DNA of 64,000 nucleotides from Nocardiopsis sp. ATB16-24 (GCF_030271535.1 NZ_JASCXJ010000011.1:1-64000); one strand, 5' to 3'. Shown: positions 38,424-47,802, counted from the first letter of the stretch. Made by a program: numbers and translations. The notes: generated by a model not told the origin, from the sequence alone.

Positions 38424-40013
38424 TCAGCGGTTCAGGGAAGCGAGCACGGCCTCGAACTCCTGGTCGGAGGTGGTCAACGACACCGACCGCGTCTCGTGGT
38501 CGATGTCGGCTCCCACGGGTCGCAGTTCGGGGGGCGTTCCCTGAGCCAGGGAGCGTGACCGCGGGTGCCACCAGTACAGCTGCGCGCTGATCGGCTTGTC
38601 CCCGTCGGCGACGAAGCGTTCGGCGATCTGGCGCATGTTGTCCATGGCCACGATCGGGTGCCCCTGGCCCAAGGGGTGGGCGATGAGCACCTCGGGCACG
38701 GGGAAGACCACCAGGGCGCCATGCGGGGCCTCCCCCAGATAACGCTCCAGGGCGTGCGCGTGCGCCGCGACGTAGGGGTGCCGGCCACCGACGTGCACCA
38801 GACGGACTCCGTCGATCTCGTGCTCGCTGACCTCGACCGTCTCGTTCACGGAGGCGGCCACGGCCTCCTCGAAGACCTCTGCGTCGGGGCGGCCGGAGCG
38901 CTCGTGCGTGCTACGGGGCAACGGCTGCAAGGAGTCGGGGGAGTCCGCGACGAGAGTCTGCCACAGGCCCGGGGCGATCTCGCGGGCCACCAGGGAGTCC
39001 AAGACCCCCTCGGGGAAGGCCGAGACGGGATAGAGACGGACCCGTAGCCCGCCGGTCCGGTCACCGTCGGGTCGGACGGCCTGTTGTAGCTGTCGGACGG
39101 CGGCGCGGGCGAACTCGGTGGCGTTGTGCGCGATCTGTTCGGGGGTGGCTCCGCTCAGCGCCGACCGGAACCGGCCGATGTCGGTGTCGGCCTCATGCCC
39201 GTCGGGCAGGACCACCGAGAGGGTGTTCGCGTCCTGGAAGGAGGCCCGTACCCCGGCTTCGGCGAAGGCCTCCACCAGTGCGGTGGCCACCGTGTCCCCG
39301 GTGTCCGTGGTGTTCCCCTGCGCCGCCGTCGCACGCTCCCTGGCGGCACGGGCGACGAAGCCCGCGAAATGGGCGGCCAGGTCGGCCCTCTGTTCCGGTG
39401 AGGAGATGACCGCCTGGTCGAAGGTCTCCTCGAGGTCACTGTCCAGGATGTCCGTACCGTCGGGGTCGGACACGCGCAGGCCGGTGGGCGGCAGGTACTC
39501 GGCCCTCAGCCCCTCGCGGTCACAGGCCCGCACCAGCGCCCGGCCGAACTCCTCGACCAGCTCGTCGGGGCGCAGCCGCCCTGCCTGGTCGAGCTCGTCG
39601 GCGAGCCAGTCCGGAACCAGCTCCCGGTCACGGGGGAAGCGCTCCAGCTCCTGGGCGTAGGCCAGCGGGCTCAACTCCCAGGGTGTTTCGGGCTTGGTGT
39701 CGTGGTTGTACTCGACGTTGAGCCGAAGGGAGTGGTGGACCGAGACGATCATGGAGAGCCAGGTCCCCCTGCCCTGTTGGAAGCAGGCGTGTTTGAGCGC
39801 GTCGACGATGTCGGCGACGCCGTCGGGGACCTCCAGCTGCCGGACCTGGCCGTCGGCCTCTTGGACGGCGAGCATGTCACTGCGGTGGGCGCCGATCACC
39901 CTTGCCAGGTAGGTGAGCTGCCGCCAGTCTTCCGGGGTGACCTCGACCAGTCTCCTGGCGAGGTCCTGGATGAGGTCTCCCTGTTCCAGCGGGCCTGGGG
40001 GTGGGGTGGCCAT
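38424..40013 (-). CDS. Conserved hypothetical protein, 529 aa
   Basis: I do not recognise the family. The N-terminal 130 residues (PEDWRQLTYLARVIG, then SMIVSVHHSLRLNVEYN) vaguely resemble immunity-type small domains. The middle is helical and acidic, with two copies of a PEQRADLAAHF / PEQIAHNATEF pattern. The last 200 residues (YPVSAFPEGVLDSLVA, HGALVVFPVPEVLIAHPLG) look like a mixed alpha/beta domain of the DUF1444 sort. There are no signal peptides or membrane segments. I use the ATG at 40013, with ACGGAG 9 bases upstream; another ATG lies at 40031. It is single-gene, closed by a perfect hairpin. Confidence 0.65.
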   Translation of the reverse strand: MATPPPGPLEQGDLIQDLARRLVEVTPEDWRQLTYLARVIGAHRSDMLAVQEADGQVRQLEVPDGVADIVDALKHACFQQGRGTWLSMIVSVHHSLRLNVEYNHDTKPETPWELSPLAYAQELERFPRDRELVPDWLADELDQAGRLRPDELVEEFGRALVRACDREGLRAEYLPPTGLRVSDPDGTDILDSDLEETFDQAVISSPEQRADLAAHFAGFVARAARERATAAQGNTTDTGDTVATALVEAFAEAGVRASFQDANTLSVVLPDGHEADTDIGRFRSALSGATPEQIAHNATEFARAAVRQLQQAVRPDGDRTGGLRVRLYPVSAFPEGVLDSLVAREIAPGLWQTLVADSPDSLQPLPRSTHERSGRPDAEVFEEAVAASVNETVEVSEHEIDGVRLVHVGGRHPYVAAHAHALERYLGEAPHGALVVFPVPEVLIAHPLGQGHPIVAMDNMRQIAERFVADGDKPISAQLYWWHPRSRSLAQGTPPELRPVGADIDHETRSVSLTTSDQEFEAVLASLNR

Positions 40014-40159
40014 GGTGTGCTCCGTGTCCATGTGGGCGTGTGCTTCGGGCGACGAGCTCGCCGAAAGCGACGTGTTCTGCGCCCTCATTCCTATCGTGTC
40101 GCGGGAACGCAACGTGTTCGAGCCCACACTTAACGCTGTTCTGCCCAGGTCAGAAGGTC

Positions 40160-40618
40160 TTACGGGGCGTGTCCGGAAAGCCCTTCGATTCCGTCGGCGA
40201 GGGCGTCGAGGTAGACCCACTCCCCTTCATGGCGCACGAACCGGCTGTGCTCGGCGAGCACCTCCTCACACCCTCCTTGGCGGTGCACCGCCCGGAAGTC
40301 GACCGTGCCCTCCTGGTGGAAGGGGGTGCCCCCGGTGGAGGACAGGACCTCCAGACGCAGCCACTCGATCCCCGGATCCAGTTCCAGGTGCCGGGGTCGG
40401 GTACGCGGATGCCAGCTGCGCATCAGGTGGTCGCGGTCACCGACGGCGAAGGCGCTGTAACGCGAACGCATGAGCTGTTCGGCGGTGGCGGCCCTTCCCT
40501 GGCCCCGGTGCAGGCGCCCACAGCAGTCCCGGTAGGCGGCGGGAAGACCACAGGGGCAGGGGGTGGCGTCCATGTTCTGAGGTGTGGGACGACGGTGGCG
40601 TGGATTGCGCTGCGACAT
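40160..40618 (-). CDS. YchJ-family SEC-C protein (UPF0225)
   Basis: This 152-aa protein has an N-terminal CPCGLPAAYRDCCG SEC-C zinc motif (about 18-31), then EQLMRSRYSAFAVGDRDHLMRSW, the hallmark of the YchJ family, and a beta-rich NTF2-like C-terminal part. The function is unknown in any organism I can name. The start is uncertain: ATG at 40618 is used, but ATG at 40573, just before the zinc motif, is equally possible. Neither has a strong ribosome site. It is divergent from the DUF574 methyltransferase. Confidence 0.8.
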   Translation of the reverse strand: MSQRNPRHRRPTPQNMDATPCPCGLPAAYRDCCGRLHRGQGRAATAEQLMRSRYSAFAVGDRDHLMRSWHPRTRPRHLELDPGIEWLRLEVLSSTGGTPFHQEGTVDFRAVHRQGGCEEVLAEHSRFVRHEGEWVYLDALADGIEGLSGHAP

Positions 40619-40755
40619 GTTCCCATTGTGGGGCCCGGTGACGCAGATCGGTCCGGGGAACCCCCGAACCCCGTCCCCGCAAGGCTTTTCGGCTTGTGCG
40701 CGGAGTCGACCGACGCCACAATACGAACGGCATCCCACTGACCGAAAGGCCCCCT

Positions 40756-41547
40756 GTGTCGGATATTCCTTCCATCGACATCACCGTCGCCCACTCCGCG
40801 AGGGTCTGGAACTACTGGCTCGGCGGCAAGGACAACTACCCCGTCGACCGCGAGCTCGGTGACCAGATCCTGCGCACCTACCCGGGCATCGCCACCGACG
40901 CGCGCGCCGGCCGGGCCTTCCTGGTCCGGGGGATCACGCACCTGGCCGGGAAGGAGGGCGTCCGACAGTTCCTGGACATCGGCACGGGCCTGCCCACCGC
41001 CGACAACACCCACGAGGTGGCCCAGTCCGTGGCCCCCGAGTCCCGGGTGGTCTACGTCGACGACGACCCGATGGTGCTGGCTCACGCCAGGGCGCTGCTG
41101 GTGGGCACCGAGGAGGGCGCCACCCGCTTCGTGGACAACGACCTGTGCGAGGTCGACAAGGTCCTGGCGGAGGCGGGCGAGCTGCTGGACTTCGACCGCC
41201 CCGTGGCGCTCAGCGTCGTGGGCACGCTCGGGCACCTCCCCGACCTGGAGCGGGCCCGTGCCGTCATGGAGCGCTACAAGGAGGCCCTCGCCCCGGGGAG
41301 CTTCGTGCTCGTGGGCGACCACGTGATGCCCGACGACCCCGCGGCGGTCGAGGCGCTGGATCAGTGGAACGACGGCGCCGCCCTGGCCTACCGCACGCAC
41401 ACCGAGCAGGAGTTCGCCTCCTACTTCGACGGCCTGGAACTGTTGGAGCCCGGGGTGGTCCCCTCCACGCGCTGGCGCACGGAGGAGCCCGAGATCGGAA
41501 AAGCGCCCCACACCGACATGTACGGCGCGGTCGGCCGCAAGCCCTGA
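40756..41547 (+). CDS. DUF574 SAM-dependent methyltransferase
   Basis: This 263-aa protein of the actinobacterial DUF574 (Methyltransf_19) family has an N-terminal SARVWNYWLGGKDNYPVDR signature, then a Rossmann fold with FLDIGTGLPTADNTH (about 75-89) and VVYVDDDPMVLAHA. These families are abundant in Streptomyces and relatives, mostly of unknown substrate. A GTG start at 40756 follows GAAAGG. It is followed by a strong palindromic hairpin at 41571, so it is probably a monocistronic gene. Confidence 0.85.
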   Translation: MSDIPSIDITVAHSARVWNYWLGGKDNYPVDRELGDQILRTYPGIATDARAGRAFLVRGITHLAGKEGVRQFLDIGTGLPTADNTHEVAQSVAPESRVVYVDDDPMVLAHARALLVGTEEGATRFVDNDLCEVDKVLAEAGELLDFDRPVALSVVGTLGHLPDLERARAVMERYKEALAPGSFVLVGDHVMPDDPAAVEALDQWNDGAALAYRTHTEQEFASYFDGLELLEPGVVPSTRWRTEEPEIGKAPHTDMYGAVGRKP

Positions 41548-41570
41548 CATGGCCTGGGGCCCGAACGCCC

Positions 41571-41600
41571 CGGGGGCCGCGCGTGCACGCGCGGCCCCCG
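41571..41600. terminator. 30-bp GC-rich palindrome, bidirectional terminator
   Basis: CGGGGGCCGCGCGTG and its exact complement form an unbroken 30-bp palindrome between the convergent methyltransferase and MmgE/PrpD genes. It can fold into a hairpin in both transcripts. Confidence 0.65.
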
Positions 41601-41610
41601 GTCCTCGGCC

Positions 41611-41686
41611 GAAGGTCACTCCGGCCGAAGGTCCCTTCGGTCGAAGGTCACTCCGGCCGAAGGTCCCTTCGGTCGAGGGTCACTCC
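41611..41686. repeat. 32-bp tandem repeat, 2.4 copies
   Basis: Units start at 41611, 41643 and 41675 (partial). Each contains GAAGGTCACTCC and CCGAAGGTCCCTTCGG, the latter itself a hairpin. The third unit overlaps the last codons of the MmgE/PrpD gene, whose stop is at 41680. Confidence 0.85.
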
Positions 41687-43083
41687 TGCGAAGCGGCGGC
41701 CTCCTCGCACAGGGCGTCCACCGACGACGCCTCGGGCAGCTCCCGCACCAGTGCCACGATCCGGTCGGGGTCCGTGACGCGCTGGAGCGCGTTGAGACGG
41801 AACTTGACCGCCAGTTCCTCGGCGGACAGGGGGTTGTCCGGCCCACCACGGTTGACCGAGACCCGTGCCTGCCTTCGGGTGCCGTCCCGCAGTGTCGCGG
41901 TGAGGACCGCGGGGAACTGGTCGGGGAAGATCCGGTCGCATTCGGGGTCGGGCACGCACCTGACCTTGGCGGCCAAGGCCAGGCGCTCGGGGTCGGAGGC
42001 CGCCTCGTCGGTGAAGTCCTCGTGGAACAGACCCAGCCCGCCGCCGCCCAGCAGCGCCGCGGCCACCGTGTAGGGGCCGCTGAAGGCGGCGTGGTAGCCC
42101 GAGCGCGGCTTGGCCTTCTCCTCTGCGGGTTCACCGATGGTGCGCAGCACCGCCGTGGGCACGCCCAGTTCCAGGTCGGTGATGTCCTCCGGCTTCAACC
42201 CCTCGGCGCGCAGCTTCAGCGCGGCGTCGATCCCCGCGTGGGTGAAGTGGTTGCAGGGGTAGGGCTTGAAGAAGATCCCGGGCAGTTCCCACTCGGTGGT
42301 GAACCCCTTCACGACGTCCTGGGCGCGGCTCGCGTCACCGCAGAACGCCTCCAAGAACCCGAAACGGCCCTCGACGACGGTGGGCGGGCCGGTCAGGCCG
42401 TGTCGGGCCAGGTCCGCGGCCGAGACTCCGGCGTGCGCGGCCCATCCGCAGTGCACCCGCTTGATGGTGCCGCCGGTGCGGTTGGCCTCGATGATGCCCG
42501 AACCCATGCTGGCCGCGACGCCGGCGGCGTGGGCGACTCCGGCGGCGTCCAGCCCCTGGAGCAGGGCGGAGGCCACCGCGGCTCCCACCGCTCCGCAGAT
42601 GGCGGTGGCGTGCAGGCCGCGTTCGAAGAAGATCGAGTTACCGAGCTCCTTGTCGTATCCGGCCATGCCGAGACGGACCGCGAGTTCGATGCCCAGACCG
42701 GCGGCGTCCAACAGTTGGGCGCCTGAGCGGCCGTGCGCCTGCGCCGTGGCCAGGGCCGCGGGCAGGACCGGGGCCGAGGGGTGCAGGACCGAGGGCAGGT
42801 GGGTGTCGTCGAAGTCCAACGCGTGGGCCAGGGTGCCGTTGACCAGGGCCGCGGAGGCCGCGGGGTAGCGCGCGCCGCTACCGAAGGCCGTCGCTCCGGT
42901 GGTGCCGCCCCATTCGGCGGCCACCGCCTCGGCGATGCGGGCGGGCTCCTGGTCGGCCGCGGCCAGACTGTTGCCCAGCACGTCCAGGACCCGGCGGGAG
43001 ACGTCGGTGCGCAGTTCCTCGGAGAGTCCTCGGGTGTAGGCGGCGTGCGCGAGCTCCGCCGCCGTGACGATCACGCCGCTCAT
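41680..43083 (-). CDS. MmgE/PrpD-family protein
   Basis: This 467-aa protein belongs to the family of 2-methylcitrate dehydratase, cis-aconitate decarboxylase and iminodisuccinate epimerase. It shows LVNGTLAHALDFDDTH (about 79-94), the GWAAHAG block, and PYPCNHFTHAGIDAA (about 269-283), in the expected order and length. The ATG at 43083 overlaps the stop of the cyclase gene, so it is the last of four coupled genes (CaiB, CitE, cyclase, PrpD). With a CoA-transferase and a lyase in the same operon, hydration, dehydration or decarboxylation of a branched tricarboxylate is likely. The exact reaction is open. Confidence 0.85.
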   Translation of the reverse strand: MSGVIVTAAELAHAAYTRGLSEELRTDVSRRVLDVLGNSLAAADQEPARIAEAVAAEWGGTTGATAFGSGARYPAASAALVNGTLAHALDFDDTHLPSVLHPSAPVLPAALATAQAHGRSGAQLLDAAGLGIELAVRLGMAGYDKELGNSIFFERGLHATAICGAVGAAVASALLQGLDAAGVAHAAGVAASMGSGIIEANRTGGTIKRVHCGWAAHAGVSAADLARHGLTGPPTVVEGRFGFLEAFCGDASRAQDVVKGFTTEWELPGIFFKPYPCNHFTHAGIDAALKLRAEGLKPEDITDLELGVPTAVLRTIGEPAEEKAKPRSGYHAAFSGPYTVAAALLGGGGLGLFHEDFTDEAASDPERLALAAKVRCVPDPECDRIFPDQFPAVLTATLRDGTRRQARVSVNRGGPDNPLSAEELAVKFRLNALQRVTDPDRIVALVRELPEASSVDALCEEAAASQE

Positions 43084-43892
43084 GAGCTCACCACCGCCAG
43101 GGGACGCACGGGCGAGCCGGTGCCGCCGACGATCTTCAACGGGGCCATGAGGAACACGAACTCCCCCACTCTCTCTCGGGAAAGGTCCTCCAGCATCATG
43201 TGCTCGATGATGTGGATGCCGTTCTCCACCAGAAGGATCCGGTGTACGGGCAGGACGCTGTGTCCCTTGCCCGCCGGAATCTGTTCGAAGGCCGTGGTGT
43301 CGGCTCCCACCGCCGCGACCTGACGCTCGGCCAGCCAGTGCCCCGCCTCCTCCGTCGGGCCCGGGACTCCGTCGGCCTGGCCCAGGTAGGCGTCGGCGTC
43401 GTCGAAGCGGGTGGCCCAGCCGGTGCGCACGAGGGCGACGTCGCCCGGTCCGGGTTCGGCGCCTCCGTGGGCGGCGGCCTTCTCCAGGTCCGCCGCGCTC
43501 ACCCCGTAGCCGGGTTCCAGACAGTCGACGCCGTGGGCGGCGGCCACGTCCAGCAGGACGCCCCGGCGGACGAGCGGTTCCATCTGATCGATGCCGTGGT
43601 GTACGAAGCGCCCGTTGACGGTGGCCTCGGTCGCGTCGATCCCGCCGTTGAGGCAACCCAGGTGGGACACGTGGGAGAGCGCGTCGACGTGGGTGCCGAC
43701 GTGTCCGCCGGTGATGATGAGCTCGTTGGCGGCCGAGCCGCCGTCGGGGCGCACCATGTCACCGTGCCTGCGGATCAGGGTCATCCGGAAGCCGGGGTGG
43801 TTGGGGGAGGAAGGCATGCCGGTGAACAACGGCTGCGCCAGGTCGATGGTCCGGACTCCGCCGCGGACCGCGGCCAGGAGTGGGTCTGTCAT
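43080..43892 (-). CDS. Cyclase-family metal hydrolase
   Basis: This 270-aa protein of the kynurenine formamidase/cyclase superfamily (PF04199) has the zinc or manganese motif GGHVGTHVDALSHV (about 62-75), and distal ADTTAFEQIP and HRILLVENGIHIIEHM segments. Members hydrolyse amides, formamides or lactones. It overlaps its neighbours by four bases on both sides in the CaiB-CitE-cyclase-PrpD operon. In this context it could open a cyclic amide or remove formamide, but the sequence does not decide. Confidence 0.85.
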   Translation of the reverse strand: MTDPLLAAVRGGVRTIDLAQPLFTGMPSSPNHPGFRMTLIRRHGDMVRPDGGSAANELIITGGHVGTHVDALSHVSHLGCLNGGIDATEATVNGRFVHHGIDQMEPLVRRGVLLDVAAAHGVDCLEPGYGVSAADLEKAAAHGGAEPGPGDVALVRTGWATRFDDADAYLGQADGVPGPTEEAGHWLAERQVAAVGADTTAFEQIPAGKGHSVLPVHRILLVENGIHIIEHMMLEDLSRERVGEFVFLMAPLKIVGGTGSPVRPLAVVSS

Positions 43893-44761
43893 GGGATTCT
43901 CTCCTCGTTCTCGGGGACGGGGTCGAAGGCCAGGACGGCGCGGGCCGCCTCTACGACGGCGGGGTCGACGAATCGTCCGTCGGTGGTCAAAAAGGCGCTG
44001 GTCCCTTGTGCCCCGGCCTCCTCCAGGCCGGCCAGGAGCTCAGCGGCCTCACGCCGTTCGTCCGTGCCGGGGGTGTAGGCGGCGTGCACGGCGGGGATCT
44101 GTCGGGGGTGGATGACGGCCCGACCGAAGAAGCCCATAGCCCGACCGCGTTCGCTGGAGGCGCGCAGTCCCTCCTCGTCGGCGACGTCGGTGTAGACGCT
44201 CTGGGCCGGGCTGGGCAGCCCGGCCGCCCGTGCGGCGTTGACCACCCGCGAGCGCGCCCAGTCCAGGGCGGTGTCGTCGCTGACGCGCAGGCTCGCGCGC
44301 AGGTCGGCCTCGCCCAGGGAGACACCGGCGACGTCGGGGTGTGCCGCCGCGATGGCGAAGGCGTTCTCGATCCCCAGGGCGCTCTCCAGCAGGACGTGGA
44401 TCGGCACGGGTGCGCGCGCGTGGGCCAGGACGTCCGCCGCCCGGAGCACCTGGTCGGCGGACTCGGTCTTGGGCAGGCGCACTCCCGCCACGGGCGCGCC
44501 CGCCAGGGCCCTCAGGTCGTGTTCCCCCCAGGGGCCGGCCAGGTCGTTGACCCGCACGTGGAAGGGGCGCCGGGCACGCTCGGCCAGGTCCAGAACGGTG
44601 TCGCGCGCCGTTTCCTTGGCGTCGGCGGGAACGCTGTCCTCCAGGTCGACGATGACCGCCTCGGCCTCGCCCGCCAGGGCCTTCTCCACCCGGTCGGGTC
44701 GGGTGGCCGGTACGTAGAGCCAGCTGCGCGGCGCGCGCTCCTTCGGCCCCGAGCCGGTCAC
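43889..44761 (-). CDS. CitE-like HpcH/HpaI aldolase/lyase
   Basis: This 290-aa TIM-barrel CoA-thioester lyase is of the citrate lyase beta/citramalyl-CoA lyase type. It has RSWLYVPATRPDRVEKAL (about 11-28), VIVDLEDSVP (about 37-46, metal and Arg sites), LLESALGIENAFAIA and SLGEADLRASL (about 168-178, metal Glu/Asp), and FFGRAVIHPRQIP near the end. It cleaves or forms a C-C bond in a malyl- or citramalyl-like CoA ester, and CaiB immediately upstream would supply the CoA ester. The start is a GTG at 44761 inside the CaiB stop (GTGA). Confidence 0.88.
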   Translation of the reverse strand: MTGSGPKERAPRSWLYVPATRPDRVEKALAGEAEAVIVDLEDSVPADAKETARDTVLDLAERARRPFHVRVNDLAGPWGEHDLRALAGAPVAGVRLPKTESADQVLRAADVLAHARAPVPIHVLLESALGIENAFAIAAAHPDVAGVSLGEADLRASLRVSDDTALDWARSRVVNAARAAGLPSPAQSVYTDVADEEGLRASSERGRAMGFFGRAVIHPRQIPAVHAAYTPGTDERREAAELLAGLEEAGAQGTSAFLTTDGRFVDPAVVEAARAVLAFDPVPENEERIP

Positions 44762-45987
44762 GACCGCCCCCCGGTCAGACGCGCGATCGTCTCGGAGTCG
44801 ACCCCGAAGCGAGCCAGGACCTCGGCGGTGTCCGCGCCCTGGGCCGGTCCGGTGCTGCGGATCCGTCCGGGGGTCTCCGAGAGGCGGAAGAGCACGTTCT
44901 GCATCTTCAACGGACCCAACTCGGGGTCCTCCACGGTGGTGATGGTGTCCAGGGCCTGGAACTGGGGGTCCTGGAGCACGTCGCGCACGTCGTAGATGGG
45001 GGCCACCGCGGCCTGGGCCTCCTCGAAGGCGGCGACCACCTCGTCGCGGTCGCGCTGGGCGATCCACCCACCGACCGCCTCGTCCAGTTCGTCGGCGTGC
45101 TCGGCGCGCTCGGCGCCGGAGGCGAACCAGGGCTCGTCGATCAGGTCGGGCCGTCCCACCAGGCGCATCACCCGTTCGGCGATGCTCTGGGCGCTGGTGG
45201 AGATGGCCACCCAGCTGCCGTCCGCGGTGCGGTAGGTGTTGCGGGGCGCGTTGTTGGAGGAGCGGTTGCCCAGTCGTTCCTGGACGATGCCGAGCTGGTC
45301 GTAGACGGTCGGCTGGGGGCCCAGGACGGTGAGGATGGGCTCGGTGATGGCCAGGTCGATCACCTGGCCGCGCCCGGTGTGCGTGCGGGCGTGCACCGCG
45401 GTCATGACCGCGTAGGCCGTGGTGAGGGCGGCGATGCCGTCGGCGAGTCCGAAGGGCGGCAGGGTCGGCGGTCCGCCGGGCTCTCCGGTGATGGCGGCGA
45501 AGCCGCTCATCGCCTCGGCCAGGGTGCCGAACCCGGGCCGCTTGGCGTGGGGGCCGAACTGACCGAACCCGGTGACCCGGGCCAGGATGAGGCGCGGGTT
45601 GATCTCGGAGAGCACGTCGTAGCCCAGTCCCCAGCGCTCCAGGGTTCCGGGGCGGAAGTTCTCGATGACCACGTCGGCCCCGGCGACCATCTTCTTGAAC
45701 GCCTCACGCCCCTCCTCCGAGCCGAGGTAGAGGTCGACCGACTTCTTGTTGCGTCCCAGCATCTTCCACCACAGGCCGATGCCGTTCTTGGAGGCGCCGT
45801 GGGTGCGTACGGGGTCGCCCCTGTCGGGGTGTTCGATCTTGACCACCTCGGCGCCGAAGTCGCCGAGCATGGTGGCCGCCATGGGCCCGGCGAACAGGGT
45901 GGCGATGTCCAGCACCACGAGGTCGTTCAGCGCCCCGGGGGCGGGCGAAGTGGTCGGTCCGGTGTGGCCGGTGTCGGAACTGTCCAC
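44758..45987 (-). CDS. CaiB/BaiF family III CoA-transferase
   Basis: This 409-aa transferase moves CoA from a donor thioester to a carboxylic acid. It has the LDIATLFAGPMAATMLGDFGAEVVKIE opening, the NKKSVDLYL block, ENFRPGTLERWGLGYDVL (about 110-127) and the LADGIAAL segment. At the position of the usual nucleophilic Asp (LAD in AMACR) I read LAEAMSG, so Glu may replace it; this needs alignment. It is the first gene of the minus operon, with a GTG start at 45987 (AAAGGA upstream). A GGAACATGATTCC palindrome lies in the divergent promoter region. Confidence 0.88.
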   Translation of the reverse strand: MDSSDTGHTGPTTSPAPGALNDLVVLDIATLFAGPMAATMLGDFGAEVVKIEHPDRGDPVRTHGASKNGIGLWWKMLGRNKKSVDLYLGSEEGREAFKKMVAGADVVIENFRPGTLERWGLGYDVLSEINPRLILARVTGFGQFGPHAKRPGFGTLAEAMSGFAAITGEPGGPPTLPPFGLADGIAALTTAYAVMTAVHARTHTGRGQVIDLAITEPILTVLGPQPTVYDQLGIVQERLGNRSSNNAPRNTYRTADGSWVAISTSAQSIAERVMRLVGRPDLIDEPWFASGAERAEHADELDEAVGGWIAQRDRDEVVAAFEEAQAAVAPIYDVRDVLQDPQFQALDTITTVEDPELGPLKMQNVLFRLSETPGRIRSTGPAQGADTAEVLARFGVDSETIARLTGGRS

Positions 45988-46380
45988 CAGGGTGGTCCTT
46001 TCTGTGGGCGCCGGGGTCCGGCGTGGGGTCGACTCCCGCGTCGGTCGGGGGCGGGCAGGCGGGGTCCGTCGGGGTCGCTGAGCTCTCGGTCTCAGGGGTC
46101 GACACGAACACCCCGTGTTTCACTCACAGGAACATGATTCCACTTATAGAGGCACACCGCAATGGCCTACCTGCGGGGCGGGTGCCACATGGGCACATCT
46201 ACCAGCTATTTTCTGTGACATCTTGACTCTCGAGGGTCGGTGGTGACATCTTCGACAAGCACAGAAGTGTTCCCATAGTCGAAACATCGATCCGATCGAT
46301 GCCGGGAAGGTAGGCATGCGAGAACCCATCGGAGCGGCAACCGCCGCCAACACTCCGGCGCTGAGCACGGGAGCACGACC
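45988..46380. promoter_or_regulatory. Divergent promoter region with IclR-type operator
   Basis: These 393 bp separate the CoA-transferase operon from the FAD oxidoreductase gene. At 46128-46142 lies AGGAACATGATTCCA, a GGAA-N5-TTCC palindrome shared with the two at 58599 and 58709. GTGACATCTT occurs twice in direct orientation (about 46215 and 46240). I see no gene here. Regulation of both directions from one site is likely. Confidence 0.65.
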
Positions 46381-47790
46381 GTGAACCCGACAGAGGACTC
46401 CGCGCCCCCACAGGAGGCGGCGGTCGACCTGGTCGTGGCCGGCGCCGGCGGAGGACTCGCGGGTGCGTTGCGCGCCGCGGAGGCCGGACTGGACGTCCTG
46501 GTCATCGAGGTCAGTGAGACGTTCCGTCGCGGCAACAACACCTCCATGTCCACCGCGATGATCCCCGGAGCGGGAACACGCTGGCAGCGCGACGCGGGGG
46601 TCGACGACTCCGCCCGGACCTTCCTCTCCGACGTGATGGCCAAGACCGGCGGCGAGGCCGACCCCGTTGTGGCCGACGCCCTGACCGCCTTCAGCGCCGA
46701 GCTGGTCACCTGGCTCGCCGACGGCCTCGACCTGCCCCTGGAGCTGGCCACCGACATCAACTACCCCGGCCACTCGGTGACGCGCTGCCACACCGTCCCC
46801 TCCCGCACGGGGGCGGAGATGCTGGACCACCTGGTGACACGGGCGCGGCGACACCCGCGCATCGACTTCCTCATGCCGGCGCGTCTGGTGGGAGTGCGCA
46901 CCCACCAGGGTCGGGTGTGCACGGCCATCGCCGAGTATCCCGACGGGAGCACGGAGGAGATCCCCACCCGGTCCCTGCTGCTGGCGTGCAACGGTTACGG
47001 GGCCGACGGCCACGCGGTCCGCGACCTCATGCCCGAGATCGCCGAGGCCACCTACCACGGCGGCGAGCACTCCCGCGGCGACGCCCTGCGCATCGGCGCC
47101 GAGCTCGGCGCGGCGACCGGCTATCTGGACGCCTACCAGGGACACGCGGCCCTGGCCCGTGGCGCCGGCACCCTCGTCGGTTGGGCCACGATCATGCACG
47201 GCGGTGTGCTGGTCAACACCGAAGGCCGCCGTTTCGGGGACGAGACTGTGGGCTACTCCGAGTACGCCGCGGCACTGGCCGCCCAGCCCGGGGCCAACGG
47301 GTGGATCGTCTTCGACGAGCGGGTGCACGAGCTGTGTCTGGCCTTCGGGGACTACCGCGACACCGTGGGCCAGGGGGTGGTCCTCTCCGCCGGCGACACG
47401 GCCGAGCTCGCCGCCGCCTGCGATCTGCCCGCCGAGACGCTCACCGACACCCTCGAACGCGCCGCCCACAGCGCCTCGGGGAAGGGCTCCGACGAGTTCG
47501 GCCGTCTGGCCTGGGAGGCTCCGCTGCGCGCCCCCTACCGGGCGGTACGCGTGGAACCCGCTCTCTTCCACACCCAGGGCGGCCTGGTCGTGGACGGTGA
47601 CGCCCGGGTTCTGCGCGAGAACGGCTCACCCATCGCCGGTCTGTACGCCTCCGGCGGAGCGGCCATCGGCATCTCCGGCCACGGGGCGAGCGGCTACCTG
47701 GCGGGCAACGGCCTTCTTCCCGCCCTGGGCCTGGCCGTGCTCGCGGCCGACCACTGCCGGGGTGCCTCCCCGGTCCAGAAGAGTTCCTGA
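46381..47790 (+). CDS. FAD-dependent fumarate-reductase-like oxidoreductase
   Basis: This 469-aa flavoprotein of the fumarate reductase/ketosteroid dehydrogenase family has an FAD-binding GAGGGLAGALRAAEAGLDV stretch (about 21-39), RGNNTSMSTAMIPGAG (about 51-66), HTQGGLVVDGDARVL (about 394-408) and the terminal GGAAIGISGHGASGYLAGNG. It probably dehydrogenates or reduces an alpha,beta C-C bond of the pathway intermediate. The GTG start at 46381 is at the end of a divergent promoter region with an IclR-type site. The amidohydrolase gene follows after 12 bp in the same operon. Confidence 0.85.
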   Translation: MNPTEDSAPPQEAAVDLVVAGAGGGLAGALRAAEAGLDVLVIEVSETFRRGNNTSMSTAMIPGAGTRWQRDAGVDDSARTFLSDVMAKTGGEADPVVADALTAFSAELVTWLADGLDLPLELATDINYPGHSVTRCHTVPSRTGAEMLDHLVTRARRHPRIDFLMPARLVGVRTHQGRVCTAIAEYPDGSTEEIPTRSLLLACNGYGADGHAVRDLMPEIAEATYHGGEHSRGDALRIGAELGAATGYLDAYQGHAALARGAGTLVGWATIMHGGVLVNTEGRRFGDETVGYSEYAAALAAQPGANGWIVFDERVHELCLAFGDYRDTVGQGVVLSAGDTAELAAACDLPAETLTDTLERAAHSASGKGSDEFGRLAWEAPLRAPYRAVRVEPALFHTQGGLVVDGDARVLRENGSPIAGLYASGGAAIGISGHGASGYLAGNGLLPALGLAVLAADHCRGASPVQKSS

Positions 47791-47802
47791 GAGGGGATCA
47801 AC

